NCBI RefSeq assembly: GCF_030124145.1
Contig: NZ_JASKMS010000020.1
Coordinates: 104,589-168,588 of the forward strand
DNA: 64,000 bases
DNA from: Streptomyces sp. 378
GTDB taxonomy: Bacteria > Actinomycetota > Actinomycetes > Streptomycetales > Streptomycetaceae
Direction: 5' to 3'
Part shown: one piece after another, positions 44,825 through 52,816 of the stretch
Layout: each line of letters starts with the position of its first letter
Position numbering within the stretch: the first letter of the stretch is position 1
Translations under genes and position numbers: made by a program
The notes under the pieces: model-generated
Database searches by the model: none
Seen by the model: the letters and a program-made list of their open reading frames with translations, nothing else
What the model was told of the DNA's origin: nothing

Positions 44825-46801
44825 TCAGACCTGAGCGCGCTCTTCGACGACCTTCTGGATCTTCGCGATGGCCTCGTCGAAGGGGATGCCGTTCTCCTGC
44901 GAGCCGTCGCGGTAGCGGAAGGACACGGACGCGTGGGACATGTCCTCGTCGCCCGCGATGACCATGAAGGGCACCTTCTGCTTCTGCGCGTTGCGGATCT
45001 TCTTCTGCATGCGGTCGGAGGAGGAGTCGACCTCGACGCGCAGGCCCTTCTTCCTGGCCGCCGCGGCGAACTTCTCCAGGTAGTCGACGTGCGCGTCGCC
45101 GATCGGGATACCGACCGCCTGGACGGGGGCCAGCCAGGCCGGGAAGGCGCCCGCGTAGTGCTCCAGGAGCACCGCGAAGAACCGCTCGATCGAGCCGAAC
45201 AGCGCGCGGTGGATCATGACGGGGCGCTGCTTGGCGCCGTCCGGACCCGTGTACTCCAGGTCGAAGCGCTCCGGCAGGTTGAAGTCGAGCTGGATGGTCG
45301 ACATCTGCCAGGTGCGGCCGATGGCGTCCTTGGTCTGGACGGAGATCTTCGGGCCGTAGAAGGCGGCGCCGCCCGGGTCGGGTACCAGGGGCAGGCCCTG
45401 CTTCTCGGCGACCTGGCGCAGCGTCTCGGTCGCCTCCTCCCAGGCCTCGTCGGAGCCGACGAACTTCTCCGGGTCCTTGGTGGACAGCTCCAGGTAGAAG
45501 TCGGTCAGGCCGTAGTCGCGCAGCAGGCCGAGGACGAAGGTGAGCGTCTTGTCGAGCTCCTCCGACATCTGCTCACGGGTGCAGTAGATGTGCGCGTCGT
45601 CCTGGGTGAAGCCGCGGGCCCGGGTGAGACCGTGCACGACGCCCGACTTCTCGTACCGGTACACCGTCCCGAACTCGAAGAGGCGCAACGGCAGTTCACG
45701 GTAGGAACGTCCGCGCGCATCGAAGATCAGGTTGTGCATCGGGCAGTTCATGGGCTTGAGGTAGTAGTCCACGCCCTCGTCGAGCTGCATGGGCGGGTAC
45801 ATGCCGTCGGCGTACCAGTCCAGGTGGCCCGAGGTCTCGAAGAGCTTCCCCTTGGTGGCGTGCGGGGTGTAGACGAACTCGTAGCCCTCTTCCTCGTGGC
45901 GGCGGCGCGAGTAGTCCTCCATGACCCGGCGGATGATGCCGCCCTTGGGGTGGAAGACGGCGAGGCCGGAGCCGATCTGCTCCGGGACGGAGAACAGGTC
46001 GAGCTCGCTGCCCAGCTTGCGGTGGTCGCGCTTCTCGGCCTCGGCGAGGAACTCCAGGTGCGCCTTCAGCTCGTCCTTGGTGGGCCAGGCGGTGCCGTAG
46101 ATGCGCTGGAGCATGGGGTTCTTCTCGCTGCCGCGCCAGTAGGCGGCCGCGTTGCGCATCAGCTTGAACGCCGGGATGGCACGGGTCGACGGCAGGTGAG
46201 GGCCTCGGCAGAGGTCCTTCCAGCACAGGTCGCCGGTCTTGGCGTCCAGGTTGTCGTAGATCGTCAGCTCACCGGCGCCGACCTCGACGTCCGCGCCGTC
46301 GTCGGACGAGGCGGAGCCCTTGAGGCCGATCAGCTCCAGCTTGTAGGGCTCGCCGGCCAGCTCCTCGCGGGCGGCCTCGTCGGTGACGACCCGGCGGGAG
46401 AACCTCTGCCCGCGCTTCTGGATCTCCTGCATCTTCTTCTCGATGGACTTGAGATCCTCGGGCGTGAACGGCTTCTCGACGTCGAAGTCGTAGTAGAAGC
46501 CGTCCTTGACGGGCGGGCCGATGCCGAGCTTGGCCTCGGGGAAGAGCTCCTGCACGGCCTGCGCCATGACGTGCGCGGTGGAGTGGCGCAGGATGTTCAG
46601 GCCGTCCTCGGAGGAGATCTCGACGCCCTCGACCTCGTCGCCCTCGGACAGGGCGTACGACAGGTCCCTGAGCTCGCCGGCCACGCGGGCGGCGATGATC
46701 GAGCGCTCACCGGCGAAGAGCTCGGCGGCCGTAGTGCCCGTCGTCACCACGCGTTCTTCCCGCTCGGAATCGCGCTGGATGATCACACGGACGTCTGACA
46801 C
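44825..46801 (-). CDS. thrS: Threonyl-tRNA synthetase
   Basis: Class II synthetase with N-terminal TGS and editing domains. The product has 658 aa from a GTG at 46801 with AGGAGAG upstream. The editing site HSTAHVMAQAVQEL is near residue 85, and the core carries YTPHATKGKLFETSGH, MNCPMHNLIF, LTRARGFTQDDAHIYC and QLDFNLPERFDLEY. The zinc ligands (the Cys of MNCP, His residues) are present. The C-terminal anticodon-binding domain ends in EERAQV. A frame continuing upstream of the GTG has no family similarity. Confidence 0.97.
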   Translation of the reverse strand: MSDVRVIIQRDSEREERVVTTGTTAAELFAGERSIIAARVAGELRDLSYALSEGDEVEGVEISSEDGLNILRHSTAHVMAQAVQELFPEAKLGIGPPVKDGFYYDFDVEKPFTPEDLKSIEKKMQEIQKRGQRFSRRVVTDEAAREELAGEPYKLELIGLKGSASSDDGADVEVGAGELTIYDNLDAKTGDLCWKDLCRGPHLPSTRAIPAFKLMRNAAAYWRGSEKNPMLQRIYGTAWPTKDELKAHLEFLAEAEKRDHRKLGSELDLFSVPEQIGSGLAVFHPKGGIIRRVMEDYSRRRHEEEGYEFVYTPHATKGKLFETSGHLDWYADGMYPPMQLDEGVDYYLKPMNCPMHNLIFDARGRSYRELPLRLFEFGTVYRYEKSGVVHGLTRARGFTQDDAHIYCTREQMSEELDKTLTFVLGLLRDYGLTDFYLELSTKDPEKFVGSDEAWEEATETLRQVAEKQGLPLVPDPGGAAFYGPKISVQTKDAIGRTWQMSTIQLDFNLPERFDLEYTGPDGAKQRPVMIHRALFGSIERFFAVLLEHYAGAFPAWLAPVQAVGIPIGDAHVDYLEKFAAAARKKGLRVEVDSSSDRMQKKIRNAQKQKVPFMVIAGDEDMSHASVSFRYRDGSQENGIPFDEAIAKIQKVVEERAQV

Positions 46802-46893
46802 CGGTCTCTCCTGACTGAAGGGGGCTGCGGGCGCCATACCGGAGCGCGCGCACGAGTAAGGATCGTACCGACCCGGGACCGCCCTTCGCGAAA

Positions 46894-48120
46894 TCAGTCC
46901 CCGCAGTCACCTCCGCAGGCCTCTTCGAAGAAGTCGAGGTTCTCGTGCAGCTCCTTCATCAGCCGGTCCCGCTCGGCGTCGTCGACCTGGACGGGGACGA
47001 CGCCGTGGGCGCCGGTGAGGCGGCGGAATCCGCCCCGGCTCTCCAGGCGGCCCTGCACCCGCACGGGGAGCCCGACGAGGTGGGCGTGCCCGGCGATCCG
47101 GTACGCCTCCTCGTCGAGGGTGACGCGCACGTTCGGCACATCGGCCCCGGCGAGCACCCGCAGCCGTACGGTGCCCTCGCCGCGCGGCCCGGACCGGCGC
47201 AGCCGGACCACGGCTCCCGTGATCCGCACCGGCACGGCGGGTTCCTCCCGCAGGTAGCGGGCGCCCGCCTCGCGCAGCACGGCCAGGTCGCCGGGTGAGA
47301 ACTCGACGGGTTCGGCGCAGGGCGCGCAGCCCTCGGGCACCCCGGCCGCCGGGGCCCACTCGACGGCGATCCGGGCTCCCTCGGTCCCCCGGACGAGGGC
47401 GACGAGGGCCTCGGTGAGTTCGTGGCTCACCCCGGCCTCGACCGCCGCGTCGAAGGCGTCCATGCCACCGGTGGCGCGCTGGTAGTCGATGGCCTCGCGC
47501 GTGGCGAAGAGTGCCTGGTGAAGACGGACGGCGAGGGGGCGGGCGGCCGGGACGGGCACGAAGGCGGTGAGCCGGCCGCCGCCGGCGGAGCCGACGAGGA
47601 CGTGGCCCAGGGCCACGGCGGCGGAGCGGCGGTGGCGGGCGCCGTGGTATCCGGCCCGGGCGCGGGTGGCGAGGGCCGCGGCGAGCAGCATCCCGCGGGC
47701 GGCGCCGCGCAGCCGGTCCTCGACGGTCCAGGGCGCGGTGCCGGCGGGTCCGGCGGGGACGTCCTGCCACCAGCGGATCTCGTCGCTGGGCACGGCGAGG
47801 GAGACGAGGACCTCGCGGGCCGACGGCGTGCCGCTGCGGGACAGCGCGAGCAGGGCCTCGCCGAGCAGGTCGTCGCTGTCGGGGAAGGCGCGGCTCTCGG
47901 GAACCAGGAGGCTGGTGGAGCTGCCGCCGGGGCCGGGCGGGGTCCAGCGGCCGTAGCGCCCCGGGGCGCCGCCGCGTCGCTGCCAGCCGTGCCGCCGCAG
48001 CAGGGCGCTGAGCACGGCCGGGTCGACCTCGCCGGGCTCGGGCGGAGAGCCGCTCCAGGGGGTGTCCACGGGGTGGGGCCGCACGGGCCTCAGTGGCTCC
48101 TCGGTCGGGCGGTGCGTCAC
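46894..48120 (-). CDS. Uncharacterised 408-aa protein with an OB-like C-terminal domain
   Basis: I do not recognise a family. The frame is open far upstream, but the GTG at 48120 (VTHRPTEEPLRP) overlaps the stop of the DUF4365 gene by 4 bp and is the natural start. Residues 1-150 include a glycine/proline-rich stretch. The middle is alanine-rich and helical, with an aromatic WWQDVPAG. A CAPCAEP sequence near 290 could bind metal. The C-terminal 110 residues alternate beta strands (VPVRITGAVVRLRR, LPVRVQGRLESRGGFRRL), suggesting an OB-like fold. The acidic, cysteine-bearing tail ends EEACGGDCGD. It is probably cotranslated with the upstream gene. Confidence 0.78.
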   Translation of the reverse strand: MTHRPTEEPLRPVRPHPVDTPWSGSPPEPGEVDPAVLSALLRRHGWQRRGGAPGRYGRWTPPGPGGSSTSLLVPESRAFPDSDDLLGEALLALSRSGTPSAREVLVSLAVPSDEIRWWQDVPAGPAGTAPWTVEDRLRGAARGMLLAAALATRARAGYHGARHRRSAAVALGHVLVGSAGGGRLTAFVPVPAARPLAVRLHQALFATREAIDYQRATGGMDAFDAAVEAGVSHELTEALVALVRGTEGARIAVEWAPAAGVPEGCAPCAEPVEFSPGDLAVLREAGARYLREEPAVPVRITGAVVRLRRSGPRGEGTVRLRVLAGADVPNVRVTLDEEAYRIAGHAHLVGLPVRVQGRLESRGGFRRLTGAHGVVPVQVDDAERDRLMKELHENLDFFEEACGGDCGD

Positions 48121-48683
48121 GGTTTCCCTCCCGTCCCGACCCGCGTCATGATCTCGCACAGGGCCCGGTCGTCGAAGATGCGCGCGGTCGGTATGCGCAC
48201 GGTGGTGCGGCGGCGGCCGGTGACGGGCTGTCCGGCGAGGTTGGTCCAGTAGCAGCAGTGCCTGAGGTCGAGCCGGTCGTGGCCGGCGCGCAGCCAGTCG
48301 TCCTGGGTGCGCGGCACCAGCATCACCACCAGGATCTTGTGCACCGACACGGGTGTGCGGGCGAGCTTCGCCAGGTGGTCGTTGTCGAGCGTGAAGGAGA
48401 AGGTGCGGCCCGGTGGGTCGGGCGGCACCTGATAGGTGGCCTTGAGCTGCACCTTGATGGTGACCTCGTCGTCGACCGTGTGCCCGGGTGCGCTGTGGCT
48501 GACGTGCCAGTCGATGCCGTTGTCGGGAAAGGGCTGGGACAGCGAGCAGCCGGCGGCTGCCGCGACGGCGTGCAGATAGCCGACCTGCAGGGTCTCCATG
48601 CAGGCGGTGACGGCGAGTGTGCCGCGGGAGGGAGCCGTGCGCTCGGGCAGCAGCCCGCCCCGTTCGGGCTGCGCTACGGCCAT
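48117..48683 (-). CDS. DUF4365-domain protein (nuclease-like fold predicted)
   Basis: Product of 188 aa from the ATG at 48683 with GGAAGG upstream. The core has GIDWHVSH and, after a loop, EVTIKVQLKATYQV. An Asp followed by a beta strand with Q-x-K is the layout expected for PD-(D/E)XK-like folds, and DUF4365 is often placed there. HKILVVMLVPRTQDDWLRA and HCCYWTNLAGQP are other family segments. The substrate is unknown. It overlaps the following 408-aa gene by 4 bp and diverges from the exonuclease gene. Confidence 0.82.
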   Translation of the reverse strand: MAVAQPERGGLLPERTAPSRGTLAVTACMETLQVGYLHAVAAAAGCSLSQPFPDNGIDWHVSHSAPGHTVDDEVTIKVQLKATYQVPPDPPGRTFSFTLDNDHLAKLARTPVSVHKILVVMLVPRTQDDWLRAGHDRLDLRHCCYWTNLAGQPVTGRRRTTVRIPTARIFDDRALCEIMTRVGTGGKP

Positions 48684-48846
48684 GGCCAACAGCCTTCCAG
48701 AACAAGTGTTTCCCCGCTGCGGGCCGCTGAACTGCGTCGACCCGTACTCCTGTTGTCTCCTTCCGGCGTACGGCGCAAACAGCCCGGGTATCACCGGATC
48801 GGGCAGCGGACGGTGCGTCAACTGCCGAGGGTGAACGAGGGGTTGT

Positions 48847-49581
48847 GTGGCTATGACGACGTGCTGGTACGAGGGGCCGCTGGCCGCCTTCGACACGGAG
48901 ACGACGGGCGTGGACGTCGAGACCGACCGGATCGTGTCGGCCGCCGTCGTCGTCCAGGATGCCCCGGGCATCCGGCCGCGGGTGAGCCGCTGGCTGGTGA
49001 ACCCGGGGGTGCCGGTGCCCGCCGGGGCGACGGCGGTGCACGGGCTGACGGAGGAGCACCTGCAGCGCAACGGCCGGTGGCCGGCGCCGGTGATGTACGA
49101 GATAGCGCAGGCGCTGGCCGAGCAGGCGCACGCGGGACGGCCGGTCGTGGTGATGAACGCGCCGTTCGATCTGACCCTGCTGGACCGGGAGTTGCGCCGT
49201 CACCGCGCCTCGGCGCTCGGCCGCTGGTTCGAGTCGGCGCCGCTGTCCGTGCTCGACCCGCGGGTCCTGGACAAGCATCTGGACCGCTACCGCAAGGGCC
49301 GCCGCACCCTGACCGACCTGTGCGCGCACTACGGCGTCGCCCTGGAGGGCGCGCACGACGCGGCGGCGGACGCCGTGGCGGCGCTGGAGGTCACCCGGGC
49401 GGTGGGCCGCCGGTTCGCGTCCCGGCTGGAGCGGCTCGCCCCGGGTGAGCTGCACACCCTCCAGGCGGTGTGGCACGCGGCCCAGGCACGGGGTCTGCAG
49501 GCGTGGTTCGCGCGCAGCGGTGTGGACGAGGCGGTCGACCCGGCGTGGCCGCTGCGTCCGGACTTGCCCGCGGCGGCCTGA
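48847..49581 (+). CDS. DnaQ-like 3'-5' exonuclease
   Basis: DEDD-family exonuclease, 244 aa. ExoI motif is FDTETTGVD near residue 15, ExoII is VVMNAPFDLTLLDREL near 99, and ExoIII is HDAAADAVAALEV near 165, with the catalytic His and Asp present (DEDDh type). It is a stand-alone protein, not fused to polymerase, so it is probably a repair or RNA-processing exonuclease. The GTG at 48847 has GAGGGG 4 nt upstream; an ATG at 48853 is the alternative. The strand switch from DUF4365 leaves a 163-bp divergent promoter region. Confidence 0.9.
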   Translation: MAMTTCWYEGPLAAFDTETTGVDVETDRIVSAAVVVQDAPGIRPRVSRWLVNPGVPVPAGATAVHGLTEEHLQRNGRWPAPVMYEIAQALAEQAHAGRPVVVMNAPFDLTLLDRELRRHRASALGRWFESAPLSVLDPRVLDKHLDRYRKGRRTLTDLCAHYGVALEGAHDAAADAVAALEVTRAVGRRFASRLERLAPGELHTLQAVWHAAQARGLQAWFARSGVDEAVDPAWPLRPDLPAAA

Positions 49582-49610
49582 ACACCTGGTACGGGGCCCG
49601 CGAGGGCATG

Positions 49611-49639
49611 AAAAAACCGGTCCGTCTGAGACGGACCGG
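49611..49639 (-). terminator. Intrinsic terminator of tRNA-Val
   Basis: On the minus strand, a perfect 10-bp stem (49617-49626 with 49630-49639) and a 3-nt loop are followed at once by six T (49616 to 49611). This textbook terminator begins 11 bp past the tRNA end. Confidence 0.92.
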
Positions 49640-49649
49640 CTGTTTCCGG

Positions 49650-49721
49650 TGGGCGATACTGGGTTCGAACCAGTGACCTCTTCGGTGTGAACGAAGCGCT
49701 CTCCCACTGAGCTAATCGCCC
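49650..49721 (-). tRNA. tRNA-Val (CAC anticodon)
   Basis: A 72-nt cloverleaf. Acceptor GGGCGAT pairs with ATCGCCC, and discriminator A is complementary to 49650. D arm is GCTCAGTGGGAGAGC. The anticodon stem CTTCG/CGAAG encloses loop TTCACAC, giving anticodon CAC. T arm is CTGGTTCGAACCCAG. The 3' CCA is not encoded. The C at position 34 reads GUG, a very common codon in this genome type. Confidence 0.95.
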
Positions 49722-49760
49722 GGGAACGCACTGAACCATACAGGTCCGGGCACGCTTCCT

Positions 49761-50207
49761 TCAAACCGCTCGGAGGTACCCGCACAGTCCGCGCCGCCCG
49801 GACCGCATCATCAGCGCGTGGTTGGCGCGGAAGACGGGCCGACCCGGGACGGCGAACCGCCGCAGCAGCGGCTTGCGCACGCTGACCACCTGGTCGTACC
49901 GCGCGAGACTGCCCGTTGCGTGCGGTGCGACCGTCCAGCGCGCCCAGCCCTCGATGTCTCCGGTCAGGGCGGTCTCCAGCACCCCGGCCGCGGGGTCGCG
50001 CCGCACCTCCCTTGCCGTGAAGGTCATGTCGTACGGCAGGACGGAGCGGATGCGGATCACCCCGGTGGTGTCGTCGAGCCGGGTCACCTCCCTCACCTGC
50101 CGCCACCAGCGCGGGTAGTCCTCGGGGCGTTCCAGCACGTCGAAGACGGTGGTGGGGGGTACGGGGAGGGGCCAGAGACTGCGGAAGCGGTAGTGGTTCC
50201 AGTCCAT
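49761..50207 (-). CDS. SRPBCC/START-like lipid- or ligand-binding protein
   Basis: Product of 148 aa from the ATG at 50207 (MDWNHYRFRSLWPLPVPP). The helix-grip pattern is visible: VFDVLERPEDYPRWWRQVREV, then LPYDMTFTAREVRRDP and a long C-terminal helix (RANHALMMRSGRRGLCGYL). Such polyketide-cyclase/dehydrase-like proteins bind hydrophobic ligands, and the substrate cannot be read from sequence. It lies just before tRNA-Val on the same strand and diverges from the membrane protein gene. Confidence 0.88.
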   Translation of the reverse strand: MDWNHYRFRSLWPLPVPPTTVFDVLERPEDYPRWWRQVREVTRLDDTTGVIRIRSVLPYDMTFTAREVRRDPAAGVLETALTGDIEGWARWTVAPHATGSLARYDQVVSVRKPLLRRFAVPGRPVFRANHALMMRSGRRGLCGYLRAV

Positions 50208-50304
50208 GTCGGCAGTCTGCCCACTCGCGGCGTGGACCGGGTGAGTACGCGCCTGAGTATCCGCACTCATGCCGTGCGAGGTGACGCGGAGCACACTGCC
50301 GTGC

Positions 50305-52686
50305 ATGACCCACCTTCCGCCACCGGCCGAGGAATTGCGGCTCCTCGACGCCGAACTCTGGCAACTGGACACCCGCCGTGCCCAGTTGCTGAACCGTCGC
50401 GCCTGGCTGGTCGCGGCCCTGCACCAGACGCAGCAGCCGCGGGCCCATGCCTCGGCGCGTCCGTCGGCCGCCGCACCGCCCCGTCCGGAGACGTCCGCGC
50501 CCAGCGTGCAGAACGCGCTGCTGGTCCTCGGCGGTGTCCTGCTCACGCTCGCTGCAGCGGTGTTCACGCTGGTCAGCTGGGGGCAGATGGGGGTCGCCGG
50601 GCGGGCCCTGGTCCTCGGCGCGGTCACGCTGGCCACGCTCGCCGCGCCCGCGGCCCTGCTGAAGCGGGGGTTGCGGTCGACGGCCGAGTCGGTGGCGGGC
50701 CTCGGGCTGGCCCTGACCGCCCTGGACGCCTACGCGCTGTACGCGGCGGCCCTCTCCGGGACGGACGGCACCGGGTACGCGGCCGCCGCGTCGGCGGTCC
50801 TGGCGGCGGTCTGGGCGGCGTACGGCCTGCTTCCGGCCACGGCCGCGCTGCGTCTGCCGCTGCCCTGCGCCCTGGCAGCGGCCCAGCTGCCGTTGCTGCT
50901 GGGGGCCCTGGCCGCCGACGCGAGTGCGTACGTGATCACGGCCGCGCTGCTGGTGACGGCCGGACTCGACGCGGTGGCGGTGGTGCGGTTGCCGGCCGGT
51001 GCCGTGCGGATCACCGCCGTCGTCGGTGCGTACGGCATGGGCGGCTGGGGTGTACTGGGCGCCGGCTGGCTGTCCTTGAGCGCCGGCGGTCCCGGCGCGG
51101 CCTCCCGCGCCGGGGCGCTGCTGCTTCTCGCCGCGGCGATCGCCCTGGCCGCGGCCCTGCGGGGACCGGGCACACGGCACGCGCTCGGTCTCGCGACCAC
51201 GTCCGGGCTGCTCGTCGTGGCCGCGCTCGGTGGGGTGGCGCGTTCGGGCGTGCCGTCGCAGTGGGCGGTGCCGGCTCATCTGGCCGTCGGCATCGCCCTG
51301 TTGGCGGCGGTGCGCAGGGAACGGCTGCCCGACGCCGTGCGGCGGGGCTTCACCTGGGCCTCCGGTGCCGTACAGACGCTGGCCGTGCTGTGGGCGCTGC
51401 CCGTCGTCGCCGTGGTGCTGCTGGGCCCGGCGGGCCGGCTGGACCGGGTGTGGAGCGGTGCTCCCGCCGACGCCCGTGCGGCAGTGACCGTGGAGGTGCC
51501 CTGGCCGTACGGGGCGACCGTCGCTCCCCTCGTGCTGGTGGCGGTCGCCGCCGTGCTCGCCCTGGCGGTGCGCGCGGAGCCGTGGCGTGGGCGGGCCCTG
51601 CTCGGATCCCTGGGGCTGCTGTGGGCGGCGGCCCTGACGCTTCCGGCGGTTTTCGAGGTTCCCTACCCGGCGGGGATGCTGGTCCTGGGCGTGCTGACGG
51701 CGACCGCGCTGTACGCGTGCCGGATCACGGCGTCGGCCGCGCGGGTCATGGCCCTCGTCCTGGCTCTGGTCACGGCCGCCGGCCTCGCCCTGGTCTCCCT
51801 CGCCTCCCAGTCCGCGACCCTCGTCGCGCTGTCCGTGCTGACGGTGCTGTTCGCCGCGGCCTCGTGGCGGACGGTGGTCGCGCCCTTCACGGCTCCGGCG
51901 GCTCTCGTGTACGGCGCCGCGCTGGCCTCGGCGTCCGGTGCCGCCGCGGACTGGCCGCCGGCCCGCATCGCCCTGCCGGTCCTGGTGGTTCCCGCCGCTG
52001 CCGCCCTGCTGGCGCCGCGGCTGGGCGCGTTGCGGGCGACGGTGCCCGTCGAGGCCGTGGGAGCCGCCCTCGGGCTGTTCGCCGTGGCTCTCGCCCTCAC
52101 CGATCCGCCGATGCTCGCCCTGGTGCTGGCCCTGTGCGGGGTGATCGCCGCGGGCACGGCCCTGCGCGCCGAGCGCCGTCCCGTGGGCTACGCGGCCACG
52201 GCCCTGTTCGTGCTGGCCGCCTGGGTGCGCCTGGCCGCCTGGGACGTCGGCACGCCCGAGGCGTACACGCTCCCGGTGACCGTCCCGGCGCTGCTCGTCG
52301 GAGCGCTGCGTCGGCGCCGGGATCCGGGAGTGTCCTCCTGGACGGCGTACGGCCCCGGGCTCGTGGCCACCCTCCTGCCGAGCCTGGTCGCGGCCTGGGC
52401 CGATCAGCACTGGACGCGTCCTCTCCTGCTCGGCGGCGCCGCGCTGCTGGTCACCCTGCTGGGTGCCCGCCACCGTCTCCAGGCACCGCTGGCGCTCGGC
52501 GGCTCGGTACTGACCCTGGTCACCCTGCACGAACTCGCCCCTTACGTCGTGCAGGTGACGGGAGCCCTGCCCCGCTGGGCACCTCCCGCCCTCGCCGGGC
52601 TCCTGCTGCTCGCGCTCGGGGCGACGTACGAACAGCGGATCCGCGACGTCCGGCGGGTCAGGGAGGTGCTGGGGAGGATGAACTAG
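50305..52686 (+). CDS. Very hydrophobic multi-pass membrane protein
   Basis: Product of 793 aa from the ATG at 50305 (MTHLPPPAEELRLLD); another ATG lies at 50269. Residues 1-70 are soluble and helical (LRLLDAELWQLDTRRAQLLNRR), a zinc-less relative of the N-terminus seen in SCO-type membrane proteins. From about residue 75 to the end it is almost continuous Ala/Leu/Val with roughly 20 or more transmembrane segments. No transporter motif is recognisable. It stands alone between the SRPBCC gene and the PucR-type regulator. Function unknown. Confidence 0.82.
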   Translation: MTHLPPPAEELRLLDAELWQLDTRRAQLLNRRAWLVAALHQTQQPRAHASARPSAAAPPRPETSAPSVQNALLVLGGVLLTLAAAVFTLVSWGQMGVAGRALVLGAVTLATLAAPAALLKRGLRSTAESVAGLGLALTALDAYALYAAALSGTDGTGYAAAASAVLAAVWAAYGLLPATAALRLPLPCALAAAQLPLLLGALAADASAYVITAALLVTAGLDAVAVVRLPAGAVRITAVVGAYGMGGWGVLGAGWLSLSAGGPGAASRAGALLLLAAAIALAAALRGPGTRHALGLATTSGLLVVAALGGVARSGVPSQWAVPAHLAVGIALLAAVRRERLPDAVRRGFTWASGAVQTLAVLWALPVVAVVLLGPAGRLDRVWSGAPADARAAVTVEVPWPYGATVAPLVLVAVAAVLALAVRAEPWRGRALLGSLGLLWAAALTLPAVFEVPYPAGMLVLGVLTATALYACRITASAARVMALVLALVTAAGLALVSLASQSATLVALSVLTVLFAAASWRTVVAPFTAPAALVYGAALASASGAAADWPPARIALPVLVVPAAAALLAPRLGALRATVPVEAVGAALGLFAVALALTDPPMLALVLALCGVIAAGTALRAERRPVGYAATALFVLAAWVRLAAWDVGTPEAYTLPVTVPALLVGALRRRRDPGVSSWTAYGPGLVATLLPSLVAAWADQHWTRPLLLGGAALLVTLLGARHRLQAPLALGGSVLTLVTLHELAPYVVQVTGALPRWAPPALAGLLLLALGATYEQRIRDVRRVREVLGRMN

Positions 52687-52816
52687 CACTCGTCCGGGTG
52701 CCGTTGGTCCCTTTGTGTGCCGTCGGGGCCTCTCGACTGCGGACAAGGCGCGTGATGTCATACGTTCTCCGTTCGGCCGTCGGCGGCACGGTCGGCGGGG
52801 GGGACGGGGAGGCATC

